A stretch of DNA of 15,720 nt from Chitinophaga pinensis (lineage in GTDB: Bacteria > Bacteroidota > Bacteroidia > AKYH767-A > OLB10): positions 1 to 15,720 of the forward strand of contig CAMBYJ010000016.1 of NCBI GenBank assembly GCA_945872015.1, in the 5' to 3' direction. The notes beneath the pieces were generated by a model. It was not told where the DNA came from. It searched no databases and saw nothing but the letters and a program-made list of their open reading frames with translations. Of the stretch, positions 8,194-14,529 are shown one piece after another; position 1 is the stretch's first letter; every line of letters begins with the position of its first letter. The position numbers and the translations under genes were made by a program.

Positions 8194-8220
8194 AAAAAGG
8201 GGCATTATTTCTAACGCCCC
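8194..8220 (-). terminator. Intrinsic terminator of pckA
   Basis: Read on the minus strand, GGGGCGTTA pairs with TAATGCCCC around a GAAA loop, followed by a five-T run at 8198-8194. One pair is G-U in the minus-strand RNA; the same position would be an A-C mismatch in + strand RNA, so the structure is tuned to the minus direction. It begins about 20 bases after the pckA stop. Confidence 0.85.
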
Positions 8221-8240
8221 TTCTGATTTTTTTATTGTAA

Positions 8241-9857
8241 TTATGCTACTACTGCGGCTGCAGGAGCGGCTGCAAGAATTTCAGGGCTTGCACCATCTGC
8301 ATACTGAGCAAAGTTCTTAACGAATTTGTTTGCTAATTCATTTGCTGTATGATCGAAGGCTGCTTTATCGGCCCAAGTTAATCGAGGATTTAAAATCTCA
8401 GTTGGTACTCCTGAACATGATTTAGGAACACGTAAACGGAAGATTGGAAGCTCTTCAAATTCTACATTATCAAACTCTCCATTTAAAGCTGCTGTAATCA
8501 TTGCACGCGTGTAACTCAACTTCATACGAGAACCTACACCATAAGAACCACCTGACCATCCTGTATTTACTAACCATACTTTAATTTCAGGATTGTCATT
8601 TAATTTCTTTCCTAATAACTCAGCATATTTAGCTGGATGTAAAGGAAGGAATGCTTTTCCGAAGCAAGCAGAGAACGTAGTTGTAGGCTCTGTAATTCCC
8701 ATTTCAGTTCCAGCAACTTTAGCAGTATAACCAGAGATAAAATGATACATTGCCTGACCATTATCTAAACGGCTGATTGGAGGTAATACTCCGAACGCAT
8801 CACAAGTTAAGAAGAAAATATTTTTAGGCTTCTTCGCTACTGAAGGCTCAACTGCATTATCGATATGATTGATTGGGTAAGCAACACGTGTATTTTCTGT
8901 TTTCGAAATATTATCGTAATCAACGGTACTTGTTCCCTCGTAACACTCGATATTTTCTAATAAAGCTCCGAATTTAATTGCCTTGAAAATTTGTGGTTCT
9001 TTCTCTGCAGATAGGTTCACACATTTAGCATAACATCCACCTTCAAAGTTAAATACTGAATCATCACTCCATCCATGCTCATCATCGCCGATTAATCCAC
9101 GGTTAGGGTCAGCACTTAATGTTGTTTTACCAGTACCTGATAATCCAAAGAATAAAGCCGTATCGCCATCCTTACCAATATTAGCTGAACAATGCATACT
9201 TAGCACACCTTTGTGTTGCGGTAACACATAGTTCAAAACAGTAAAGATTCCTTTTTTAATTTCACCTGTATAACCAGTTCCTCCAATTAAAATCATCTTC
9301 TTAGTAAAGTTGATGATAGCGAAGTTATGCTGACGAGTTCCATCAATTGCAGGATCTGCATGGAAGCCAGGAGCATTTACGATTGTCCACTCAGGATCAA
9401 ACGTCATTAATTCATCGTGCGTAGGACGCAAGAACAAATTATTTACGAAAATATTTTGCCATGGGTATTCAGTCACAACGCGAACGTTCAAACGGTAGCG
9501 AGGATCAGCACATGCATAGGCATCGCGAACATAAACTTCACGATTTGTTAAATAAGCCTGCATTCTTTGGAAAATATGCTCAAACTTGGCAGCATCAAAT
9601 TTAATATTGATATCACCCCACCAAACTGTATTTTCTGTTTCTGCATCCACCACACAAAATTTATCTTTGGGCGAACGACCAGTAAACTCACCAGTATCGA
9701 TTGCCAAAGCGCCAGTATCGGTTAAAGATCCCATGCCTAACATGATAGTCTCTTCTACCAATTCAGCAGGCGTTAAATTCCAATGCGCCAAGGCTACATT
9801 TTTTAAACCTAAAGACTCTAATGAGGCATTGGGGTTTTTAGTTCCGTAATTGTTCAT
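8241..9857 (-). CDS. pckA: Phosphoenolpyruvate carboxykinase (ATP)
   Basis: This enzyme interconverts oxaloacetate plus ATP with PEP, CO2 and ADP. It supports gluconeogenesis, or in anaerobic Bacteroidota can run toward carboxylation. The 538-residue length matches ATP-type enzymes (about 530-540). Visible motifs are TGEFTGRSPKDKF at 55-67 (substrate-binding Arg and Lys), the P-loop GLSGTGKTTLS at 238-248, GDDEHGW at 257-263, and the region around TGYTGEIKKGIF at 194-205 that carries metal and substrate ligands. The C-terminus ends in an Ala-rich tail. I chose ATG 9857; the frame extends to a TTG at 9881, but that codon overlaps the candidate -7 box. The gene has its own promoter candidate and terminator and looks monocistronic, apart from possible read-through into rsmE. 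Confidence 0.97.
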   Translation of the reverse strand: MNNYGTKNPNASLESLGLKNVALAHWNLTPAELVEETIMLGMGSLTDTGALAIDTGEFTGRSPKDKFCVVDAETENTVWWGDINIKFDAAKFEHIFQRMQAYLTNREVYVRDAYACADPRYRLNVRVVTEYPWQNIFVNNLFLRPTHDELMTFDPEWTIVNAPGFHADPAIDGTRQHNFAIINFTKKMILIGGTGYTGEIKKGIFTVLNYVLPQHKGVLSMHCSANIGKDGDTALFFGLSGTGKTTLSADPNRGLIGDDEHGWSDDSVFNFEGGCYAKCVNLSAEKEPQIFKAIKFGALLENIECYEGTSTVDYDNISKTENTRVAYPINHIDNAVEPSVAKKPKNIFFLTCDAFGVLPPISRLDNGQAMYHFISGYTAKVAGTEMGITEPTTTFSACFGKAFLPLHPAKYAELLGKKLNDNPEIKVWLVNTGWSGGSYGVGSRMKLSYTRAMITAALNGEFDNVEFEELPIFRLRVPKSCSGVPTEILNPRLTWADKAAFDHTANELANKFVKNFAQYADGASPEILAAAPAAAVVA

Positions 9858-9878
9858 ATTGGTTTCTGAAAGTTTGTG

Positions 9879-9909
9879 CAAAGAAAGGGAAAAATCTTAC
9901 TTGCGTCAA
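9879..9909 (-). promoter_or_regulatory. Candidate pckA promoter
   Basis: On the minus strand a TTG (9909-9907) is followed after 20 bases by TTTCTTTG (9886-9879), one mismatch from TAnnTTTG. Spacing is within the usual 17-23. A start near 9873 would leave a leader of about 15 bases before ATG 9857. It is a good positional fit but the match is imperfect. Confidence 0.42.
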
Positions 9910-9929
9910 TGAAATTCCTTCAATTTTCT

Positions 9930-10352
9930 TTATTTAAATCGGCTAGGCTTATTCTCTTCAATTTGAACAAGTTGATTACCCTCGAATAGCTTTTTAAGTC
10001 CCTTTACAAAGTCAGTTTGCTCATTCAAGTTCAGCTCATTAAGCGAAAATTCGCAATCAAATTCACCTTCACGCCCCCAAGCCAAGGTTCCGTATTTAAC
10101 CAATTTGCCTGATTTTTCTTTGAAAGAATTAATATATCCATCCAACATGGTCTTACCATTTGGGTCAATTCCGGCACCTATACTGGCAAAAGTCACCACT
10201 AATCGTATGCTCTTTTCAGTTGAAGCTGGAGGCATTTCTGTTTGTTTTACTTGTTTGGATTCCTCCACTTCGTTAATGGAGGTTGAACTCGCTTTTCTTG
10301 ATGAGTGACAGGCAATCGTAAAAAATGTTGCGGCAATTAGTAATGTTCTCAT
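9930..10352 (-). CDS. Small putative lipoprotein of unknown function
   Basis: I do not recognise this 140-residue protein. Residues 1-14 are a short hydrophobic signal ending in TIAC with Cys15, an acceptable though not classic lipobox (Thr rather than Leu at -3), so it is probably lipid-anchored. Residues 16-48 are Ser/Glu/Lys-rich and likely a flexible linker. A folded part starts near 49 (RLVVTFASIGAGIDPNG), with alternating hydrophobic residues and two Cys in total (Cys15 and Cys99). Its ATG overlaps the TGA of the DUF423 gene (ATGA, four bases), so translation is likely coupled to that gene. I see no convincing terminator after its stop; the short A/T-rich repeat at 9911-9928 is too weak. 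Confidence 0.75.
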   Translation of the reverse strand: MRTLLIAATFFTIACHSSRKASSTSINEVEESKQVKQTEMPPASTEKSIRLVVTFASIGAGIDPNGKTMLDGYINSFKEKSGKLVKYGTLAWGREGEFDCEFSLNELNLNEQTDFVKGLKKLFEGNQLVQIEENKPSRFK

Positions 10353-10750
10353 TTCAATTTAGTTGTTTTAACAGCTTGTAAAAATACAAGAATCCAAGCA
10401 GTAATCATTAATACTCCACCAATTGGTGTTATCGGACCCAAGAACGAAACGCTTAAACCTGTAAGCGATTGTGTTGAGAGTAAATAAATACTTCCACTAA
10501 AAAATACAATACCAAGAATAAAGAAATTCAATATTCGATGCGTCTTTTTATCTGAAATCAACTTATCATTTAAGGTAAGAATCAGTATCACTACTGCATG
10601 AATCAGTTGATAACGAACTGCTGTTTCCCAAGCTGTTAATGACTTTGGAGATAATAGCTTTTCAAGTGTATGAGCCCCTAAAGCACCGAAGCAAACCGCA
10701 ATTGCTGCCAATGCAGCCGCCCATTTGATATAATAATTTTGTTTTTCCAT
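10349..10750 (-). CDS. DUF423 family small membrane protein
   Basis: This is a 133-residue inner-membrane protein of the DUF423 (YwdK/YgdD-like) family, function not established. Four hydrophobic segments are apparent at roughly 9-27, 46-60, 73-92 and 105-127. Family blocks I recognise are FGALGAH at 21-27, TAWETAVRYQLIHA at 39-52, FSGSIYLLS at 84-92 and LGPITPIGG at 104-112. The small lipoprotein gene overlaps its end by four bases. Its ATG sits six bases after the U-tract of the terminator that closes the DUF4476 gene, so it may depend on read-through from that gene or on a promoter I could not identify. Confidence 0.92.
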   Translation of the reverse strand: MEKQNYYIKWAAALAAIAVCFGALGAHTLEKLLSPKSLTAWETAVRYQLIHAVVILILTLNDKLISDKKTHRILNFFILGIVFFSGSIYLLSTQSLTGLSVSFLGPITPIGGVLMITAWILVFLQAVKTTKLK

Positions 10751-10756
10751 ACCTAT

Positions 10757-10781
10757 AAAAAAGGCCTCGTAACGAGGCCTT
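10757..10781 (-). terminator. Intrinsic terminator of the DUF4476 gene
   Basis: The nine-pair stem AAGGCCTCG/CGAGGCCTT (10761-10769 with 10773-10781) encloses a three-base loop and is followed on the minus strand by a T run at 10762-10757, of which the first two bases are also in the stem. It starts four bases after the DUF4476 stop and ends six bases before the DUF423 ATG. Confidence 0.82.
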
Positions 10782-10785
10782 CGAC

Positions 10786-11775
10786 TTATTTTCTTGATTC
10801 GATGTATTCGTTTAATTCCTCGATAGACGATTCAAAAGTAAACAGATCATTCACTTTAAAATAGTTACCTATATCATAAGTGCGCGTATAGCAGTTTTTC
10901 GCCATTTCTAATTTGTTAGCTTCAAAAGTAAAGCATCCTAAAAGATCTTTTACTTGATTAGTTAAAAGGCACTGCGATGATACCACCTGCTTCGCAATTG
11001 TCAGTTTGGTATCTTCAAATGTTTTTGAATTTACTGTTCTTTTCAAGTCGGAGAAATCATTTGGCGACATAGGAACAGGACAACCAATTGGTCCGTTGTA
11101 ACCTGGTAAATAAACAACTGGAGCAGGAGCTGGATTATGAGGGTGATTATGTCCTGCGTGATCATCATGATTTCCAGTTGAAGAATGTGTAGTAGTTGTT
11201 GTAGCTGAATGAACAGAAGAACTGCTACCCATGTCAGCACCTGAAACATTCAGATTAATACTACCACCCATACCATCGATGTTTATACCCATGTTGATAT
11301 TTACATTATCGGGATCAGCAGTTCCATTGGTAGTAGTTGTAGTGGTTTGCTGATGCGTCACTACTGTATTTGAATTAGATGATGCAGCAGGATTTGTATT
11401 GTAAACAACAACAGTTTGTGTTGGCGGTGTTGATGGCGCCTGATCAAGAGGAACATTGCTCACAAAACGAGTCACATATTCACCCTTGTTATTCTTCTTA
11501 ATAGAATAAGTTGTTTCCTCTCCCAAAGCTAGATTTACATTAAAGTTTCTCTCTCCTAAAGCCTGATTATCAAAAATCACTTTTAGTTTGTAATACTCTG
11601 CATTTAATCCTGTAATTTTAACATTGGTTTCAGGTTTTGAATTTTGTTTAATTCCATTCAAAATTGCTGTAAATTGCTCACCATTTTCAGTAAACAAAAT
11701 CAAATTAGCTGTTTGTGCATTCGCAATTAATCCGAATGAAACAATAATAGCTAAGGTTAAAATTTTCTTGAACAT
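10786..11775 (-). CDS. Secreted DUF4476 protein with low-complexity linker
   Basis: This is a 329-residue exported protein. Residues 1-20 are a clear signal peptide (FGLIANAQ cleavage region). About 21-107 form an N-terminal domain beginning NLILFTENGEQFTAILNG, a pattern I associate with DUF4476 proteins. Residues 110-225 are low complexity: Thr/Ser/Asn/Pro, two Thr runs (144-149, 192-196) and a His/Asp cluster HDDHAGHNHPH at 203-213. About 236-326 match DUF4476: MSPNDFSDL, DTKLTIAKQ, FTFEANKLEMAK (282-293), then FTFESSIEELNEYI. Cys269, 281 and 295 lie in this domain; Cys232 is just before it. DUF4476 has no settled role. The gene diverges from the saccharopine dehydrogenase-like gene and has its own terminator, so it appears to be transcribed alone. 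Confidence 0.85.
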   Translation of the reverse strand: MFKKILTLAIIVSFGLIANAQTANLILFTENGEQFTAILNGIKQNSKPETNVKITGLNAEYYKLKVIFDNQALGERNFNVNLALGEETTYSIKKNNKGEYVTRFVSNVPLDQAPSTPPTQTVVVYNTNPAASSNSNTVVTHQQTTTTTTNGTADPDNVNINMGINIDGMGGSINLNVSGADMGSSSSVHSATTTTTHSSTGNHDDHAGHNHPHNPAPAPVVYLPGYNGPIGCPVPMSPNDFSDLKRTVNSKTFEDTKLTIAKQVVSSQCLLTNQVKDLLGCFTFEANKLEMAKNCYTRTYDIGNYFKVNDLFTFESSIEELNEYIESRK

Positions 11776-11797
11776 ATTAGTAATTATTTTGAGTTTG

Positions 11798-11805
11798 CAA
11801 ATCTA
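11798..11805 (-). promoter_or_regulatory. Candidate -7 box for the DUF4476 gene
   Basis: On the minus strand this reads TAGATTTG, a full match to TAnnTTTG, 22 bases before the ATG at 11775. No TTG is present at the expected -33 distance. Position and match are good but one element is missing. Confidence 0.4.
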
Positions 11806-11832
11806 TCACTTTCCGATTAATCTTCATAATAA

Positions 11833-11860
11833 TTGAGTTTCATTATAATTTCTAAATTCG
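11833..11860 (+). promoter_or_regulatory. Candidate promoter of the saccharopine dehydrogenase-like gene
   Basis: TTG (11833-11835) is followed after 17 bases by TAAATTCG (11853-11860), one mismatch from TAnnTTTG. A start near 11866 would leave about ten bases of leader before ATG 11877. The spacing is at the short end of the usual range. Confidence 0.4.
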
Positions 11861-11876
11861 CATCAGCATTAAATGT

Positions 11877-13208
11877 ATGAAAACGATTCTTTTACTTGGG
11901 GCTGGAAAATCATCCGGAACACTCATCCAATATTTGTTAAATAACTCAAATTCTGATGTTTTTATTTTAAAAGTAGGCGATTTATCATTGTCGGCTGCAC
12001 TGGCTAAAGTAAACAACCACCCTAATGCTATTGCGTTTGAATTTTCAATCGATAATATTGAACAGCGTGAGTCAGCGATTCAAAATGCAGACTTAGTAAT
12101 TTCTTTACTCCCTCCTGCTCTGCATATTTTGGCGGCCCGCGATTGTGTTCGCTTTAAAAAGAACTTAGTTACCGCGAGCTATGTATCAGATGAAATTCTC
12201 AGTTTACATCAAGATGCCGTTGCTGCAGATATTTTGTTATTGAACGAATGTGGACTAGATCCTGGTATCGATCATATGTCGGCGATGGAAATTATTCATC
12301 GAATTAAAAATTTAGGAGGCGAAATAACTTCATTTAAATCATTCACAGGTGGATTAGTAGCTCAAGAATCGAATGATAATCCGTGGGGATATAAATTTAC
12401 CTGGAACCCACGAAATGTTATTGTTGCAGGACAAGGAACTGCCAAGTATATTTCCAAGGGAGAATATAAATACATTCCTTATCAACGCTTGTTTTCTGAA
12501 ATCGAAAAAGTAGTTGTTGATGGACAGGGAGAATTTGACGGATATGCCAACCGTGATTCGTTGAGCTACCGAAAGCAATATGGGTTAGATGCTATTCCAA
12601 CTTTATTGAGAGGGACACTTCGCTATAAAAATTATTGTACTGCCTGGCAGGTATTCGTTACATTAGGACTTACAGATGATTCTTATAAAATAGAAAACTG
12701 TGAGAATTTAACTTTTGCTCAAATTGTTGAATCGTTATTACCCTCATTCGTTAAAGGAAATACGGTTGCAGAAAAAGTTGCATACTTATGCGGACTAGAT
12801 TCCAATGGAGAAATTATGAAAATGATTTCTTACACAGGTGTTTTTGAAAACATTAAAACGAATTTGAAAAACGTTAGTCCTGCGCAAGTTTTGCAATATT
12901 TACTAGAGCAAAAATGGGTGCTGAAAGAGGGCGACAAAGACATGATTGTGATGCAGCATATTTTCGAGTATCAGTTAAACGGAGAAACTAAACATTTGAC
13001 ATCATCACTGGTTGTTAAAGGAGATGATACAACCAACACAGCAATGGCAAAAACTGTTGGATTACCATTAGCTATCGCAGCGCGACATATTCTGAAAGGT
13101 GATATAAAATTAAAGGGAGTTCAAATTCCAGTAATTCAAGAATTATATCAACCAATCCTAAAAGAATTATCCGAGCTAGGAATTCAATTTACAGAATCAG
13201 AAAGCTAA
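11877..13208 (+). CDS. Saccharopine dehydrogenase-like oxidoreductase
   Basis: This 443-residue protein belongs to the saccharopine dehydrogenase family (LYS9-like). Enzymes of this group oxidise saccharopine with NAD(P)+ to glutamate plus aminoadipate semialdehyde (lysine catabolism), or the reverse. The N-terminal Rossmann fold (about 3-125) carries LLGAGKSSG at 6-14, where the usual third Gly of GxGxxG is Ser, as I recall for other Bacteroidota members. DLVISLLPP at 72-80 and NECGLDPGIDHM at 123-134 are family signatures marking the switch to the C-terminal catalytic domain. A dimerisation/substrate domain follows, including FKSFTGGL at 153-160 and NPWGYKFTW at 168-176. No lysine-ketoglutarate reductase gene is adjacent, so the substrate is an inference from family. 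The last 12 bases overlap the convergent trmN6-like gene. Confidence 0.88.
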   Translation: MKTILLLGAGKSSGTLIQYLLNNSNSDVFILKVGDLSLSAALAKVNNHPNAIAFEFSIDNIEQRESAIQNADLVISLLPPALHILAARDCVRFKKNLVTASYVSDEILSLHQDAVAADILLLNECGLDPGIDHMSAMEIIHRIKNLGGEITSFKSFTGGLVAQESNDNPWGYKFTWNPRNVIVAGQGTAKYISKGEYKYIPYQRLFSEIEKVVVDGQGEFDGYANRDSLSYRKQYGLDAIPTLLRGTLRYKNYCTAWQVFVTLGLTDDSYKIENCENLTFAQIVESLLPSFVKGNTVAEKVAYLCGLDSNGEIMKMISYTGVFENIKTNLKNVSPAQVLQYLLEQKWVLKEGDKDMIVMQHIFEYQLNGETKHLTSSLVVKGDDTTNTAMAKTVGLPLAIAARHILKGDIKLKGVQIPVIQELYQPILKELSELGIQFTESES

Positions 13209-13916
13209 ATAAAAATCTTTTATCAAGTTAATGTACTCGGGCGTATATACGCGGCCGTTATCATCAGCCTGAATAACTAGTTCACTTGATTGCAATTCAA
13301 TTTTGTTTTCTGTGTAAACAAACTCTAACAATACTCGCTTAGGCTCCTTTCCCGTTTTAGTTCTCACTTTAGTACAGCGAGATAACGAAAATCCATTTTC
13401 TAATGCAATAGTTACAAATTTTTCTTGCTGATCAGCAGGAAGAATTAGCGAAAGCCTTCCCTCCTCTTTCAACAATCTATTTGCTGCGGTAATTAAGTCT
13501 TCATAGGGCAATAACATATCTGCAGAGCGAGCAATATCACGCGATAAATCATCCGAAGAATAATACCCTGTAAAGTACGGTGGATTAGATACTATTAAAT
13601 CAAATTTTTCATCTGTTTGATAATCCTGAATTTTTGAATGAACAATATTTAGTCGTTCTTTCCAAGGAGATGCATTAAAATTTATTGTGGCTTGATTGCA
13701 TGCATTTTCTTCTACATCCACCCCAACAATAATTGCATTTGATCGCTGTGTCAGCATTAAAGCAATTAGTCCAGTACCAGTACCAATATCAATAATCCGA
13801 CTTGCATTATCAGTGGTTGTCCAAGCACCCAACAAAACACCATCAGTCCCAACCTTCATTGAGCAAAGTTCTTGTTGAACTGAGAATTTTTTAAAATTAA
13901 AATGGGAGTTGGACAT
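13197..13916 (-). CDS. trmN6: tRNA1(Val) (adenine(37)-N6)-methyltransferase (TrmN6/YfiC-like)
   Basis: The E. coli homologue YfiC methylates N6 of A37 in tRNA1(Val). This 239-residue protein has the family length and layout: an N-terminal FNFKKFSVQQ region followed by CSMKVGTDGVLLGAW (18-32, where the family usually has KVGTDG.LLGAW), SAM motif I IDIGTGTGLIALML at 42-55, acidic motif II GVDVEENA at 65-72, and the catalytic NPPYF at 111-115 of amino methyltransferases. The C-terminal part includes LLKEEGRLSLILP and TKTGKEPKRVLLEF, both typical. The closely related PrmB/HemK and RsmC groups also have NPPY, but the KVGTDG block favours TrmN6. Its end overlaps the convergent saccharopine dehydrogenase-like gene by 12 bases. 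A weak promoter candidate overlapped by an inverted repeat lies upstream (13965-14001). Confidence 0.9.
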   Translation of the reverse strand: MSNSHFNFKKFSVQQELCSMKVGTDGVLLGAWTTTDNASRIIDIGTGTGLIALMLTQRSNAIIVGVDVEENACNQATINFNASPWKERLNIVHSKIQDYQTDEKFDLIVSNPPYFTGYYSSDDLSRDIARSADMLLPYEDLITAANRLLKEEGRLSLILPADQQEKFVTIALENGFSLSRCTKVRTKTGKEPKRVLLEFVYTENKIELQSSELVIQADDNGRVYTPEYINLIKDFYLAF

Positions 13917-13964
13917 TTATTATAAATTCAGATGTGGTGTAAATTGTCCCATATCGCAATAACG

Positions 13965-13991
13965 TGTACCAAAAATGCAATATTTGGCACA
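13965..13991. repeat. Inverted repeat upstream of the trmN6-like gene (possible operator)
   Basis: The left arm TGTACCAAA (13965-13973) pairs with the right arm TTTGGCACA (13983-13991), eight of nine positions matching, and two more inner pairs give near symmetry about C13978. It covers the candidate -7 box of the trmN6-like gene (13970-13977). There is no T run after it in either direction, so a protein-binding site is more likely than a terminator. This is inference from symmetry and position. Confidence 0.45.
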
Positions 13992-14001
13992 TATCATCCA
14001 A
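13970..14001 (-). promoter_or_regulatory. Weak candidate promoter of the trmN6-like gene
   Basis: On the minus strand TTG (14001-13999) is followed after 21 bases by CATTTTTG (13977-13970), one mismatch from TAnnTTTG. A start near 13964 would leave a leader of about 48 bases before ATG 13916. Its -7 box lies within the 13965-13991 inverted repeat. Confidence 0.3.
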
Positions 14002-14130
14002 ACGTGATCGAAATATTGTTCTCAAATACTGCTTGAAAATAAGTGGCTGAAATCAATTACATTACACTAAATCGGAAATGCTAATCAATCATCTGAAATT
14101 TTTATCACTGTAATTCAAGCGTTTAAGCAT

Positions 14131-14165
14131 TTTAATAGTACCTTGTATTGCATAGTACTATAAAA
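14131..14165. repeat. Inverted repeat centred on the padR -33 element (candidate PadR operator)
   Basis: The left half TTTAATAGTAC (14131-14141) and right half GTACTATAAAA (14155-14165) pair at ten of eleven positions; the inner seven, ATAGTAC/GTACTAT, are perfect. The 13-base spacer contains the TTG (14148-14150) that serves as the -33 element of the padR promoter, so the repeat is centred on it. PadR regulators are dimeric and commonly repress their own operon from palindromes over the promoter, and this placement fits that. The sequence differs from the ATGT-N8-ACAT operator known for some PadR proteins. Confidence 0.55.
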
Positions 14166-14179
14166 TTACCTTATGTTTG
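14148..14179 (+). promoter_or_regulatory. Promoter of the padR-PspC operon
   Basis: TTG (14148-14150) is followed after 21 bases by TATGTTTG (14172-14179), a full match to the Bacteroidota form TTG-N17..23-TAnnTTTG and the best promoter in the window. A start near 14185 leaves a leader of about 14 bases to ATG 14199. The same TTG could be misread as an upstream start codon of the padR frame. Confidence 0.6.
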
Positions 14180-14198
14180 CACCCATCAACTAAAAAGC

Positions 14199-14528
14199 AT
14201 GAGTAATCTAGAAAACACACAACAGCAAATGCGGAAAGGCGTATTGGAGTTTTGCATACTCGGCATTATATCTCAAGGAGAAGTTTATCCTTCTGATATA
14301 ATTAGCAAACTAAAAGATGCAAAACTAATCGTGGTAGAAGGTACCCTTTACCCGCTTTTAACTCGCTTAAAAAACCAAGGACTTCTTGCCTATAACTGGA
14401 AAGAGTCATCCAGCGGACCACCACGAAAATATTATTCGCTTACCCCTATTGGCGAAGAATTTTTTAACTCATTAAATCAAACATGGAATGAATTGGCGCA
14501 AGCCGTTAACATGACAACTTCTAAATAA
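14199..14528 (+). CDS. PadR family transcriptional regulator
   Basis: This is a 109-residue winged-helix regulator with the short PadR architecture. QQQMRKGVLEFCILGIIS (8-25) is the usual N-terminal helix region, followed by GEVYPSDIISKLKDA, then EGTLYPLLTRLKNQGLL, the recognition helix with the family's T.YP.L.RL pattern, then the wing SSGPPRKYYSLTPIGEE, and a short C-terminal dimerisation helix ending in KTTSK-like residues. I chose ATG 14199: the frame runs back to a TTG at 14148, but that TTG is the -33 promoter element and the 17 extra residues would come from promoter sequence. Its stop is one base before the PspC-domain gene, so the two are co-transcribed. Autorepression through the repeat at 14131-14165 is likely; the inducing signal is unknown, though envelope stress would fit the partner gene. 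Confidence 0.93.
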   Translation: MSNLENTQQQMRKGVLEFCILGIISQGEVYPSDIISKLKDAKLIVVEGTLYPLLTRLKNQGLLAYNWKESSSGPPRKYYSLTPIGEEFFNSLNQTWNELAQAVNMTTSK

Positions 14529-14529
14529 T

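Larger units (their letters stand above)
13917..14198. other. Intergenic region between divergent trmN6-like and padR genes
   Basis: This 282-base gap is the longest in the window. I see no coding frame with a plausible start, no tRNA and no hairpin with a T run. It holds two inverted repeats (13965-13991 and 14131-14165) and promoter candidates for both flanking genes, described separately. In the stretch between about 14002 and 14130 I see nothing beyond general AT-richness. Confidence 0.7.

Noticed and set aside
8241..8280. Ala-rich 3' end of pckA as a DNA repeat
   Set aside because: It encodes a short Ala/Pro/Val tail with varied codons and has no regular repeat unit.
9858..9881. TTG-started extension of pckA by eight residues
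   Set aside because: The TTG overlaps the candidate -7 box, and the 538-residue ATG form already has the family length.
9911..9928. Short A/T hairpin after the small lipoprotein gene as a terminator
   Set aside because: The arms are six A/T-rich bases with a bulge and no clear T run follows.
10833..10930. Two perfect CAAAAGTA sites (TACTTTTG on the minus strand), at 10833-10840 and 10923-10930, as promoters for DUF423
   Set aside because: Both arise from codons for the repeated FTFE peptide of the DUF4476 domain and lack a TTG at -33, so coding constraint explains them.
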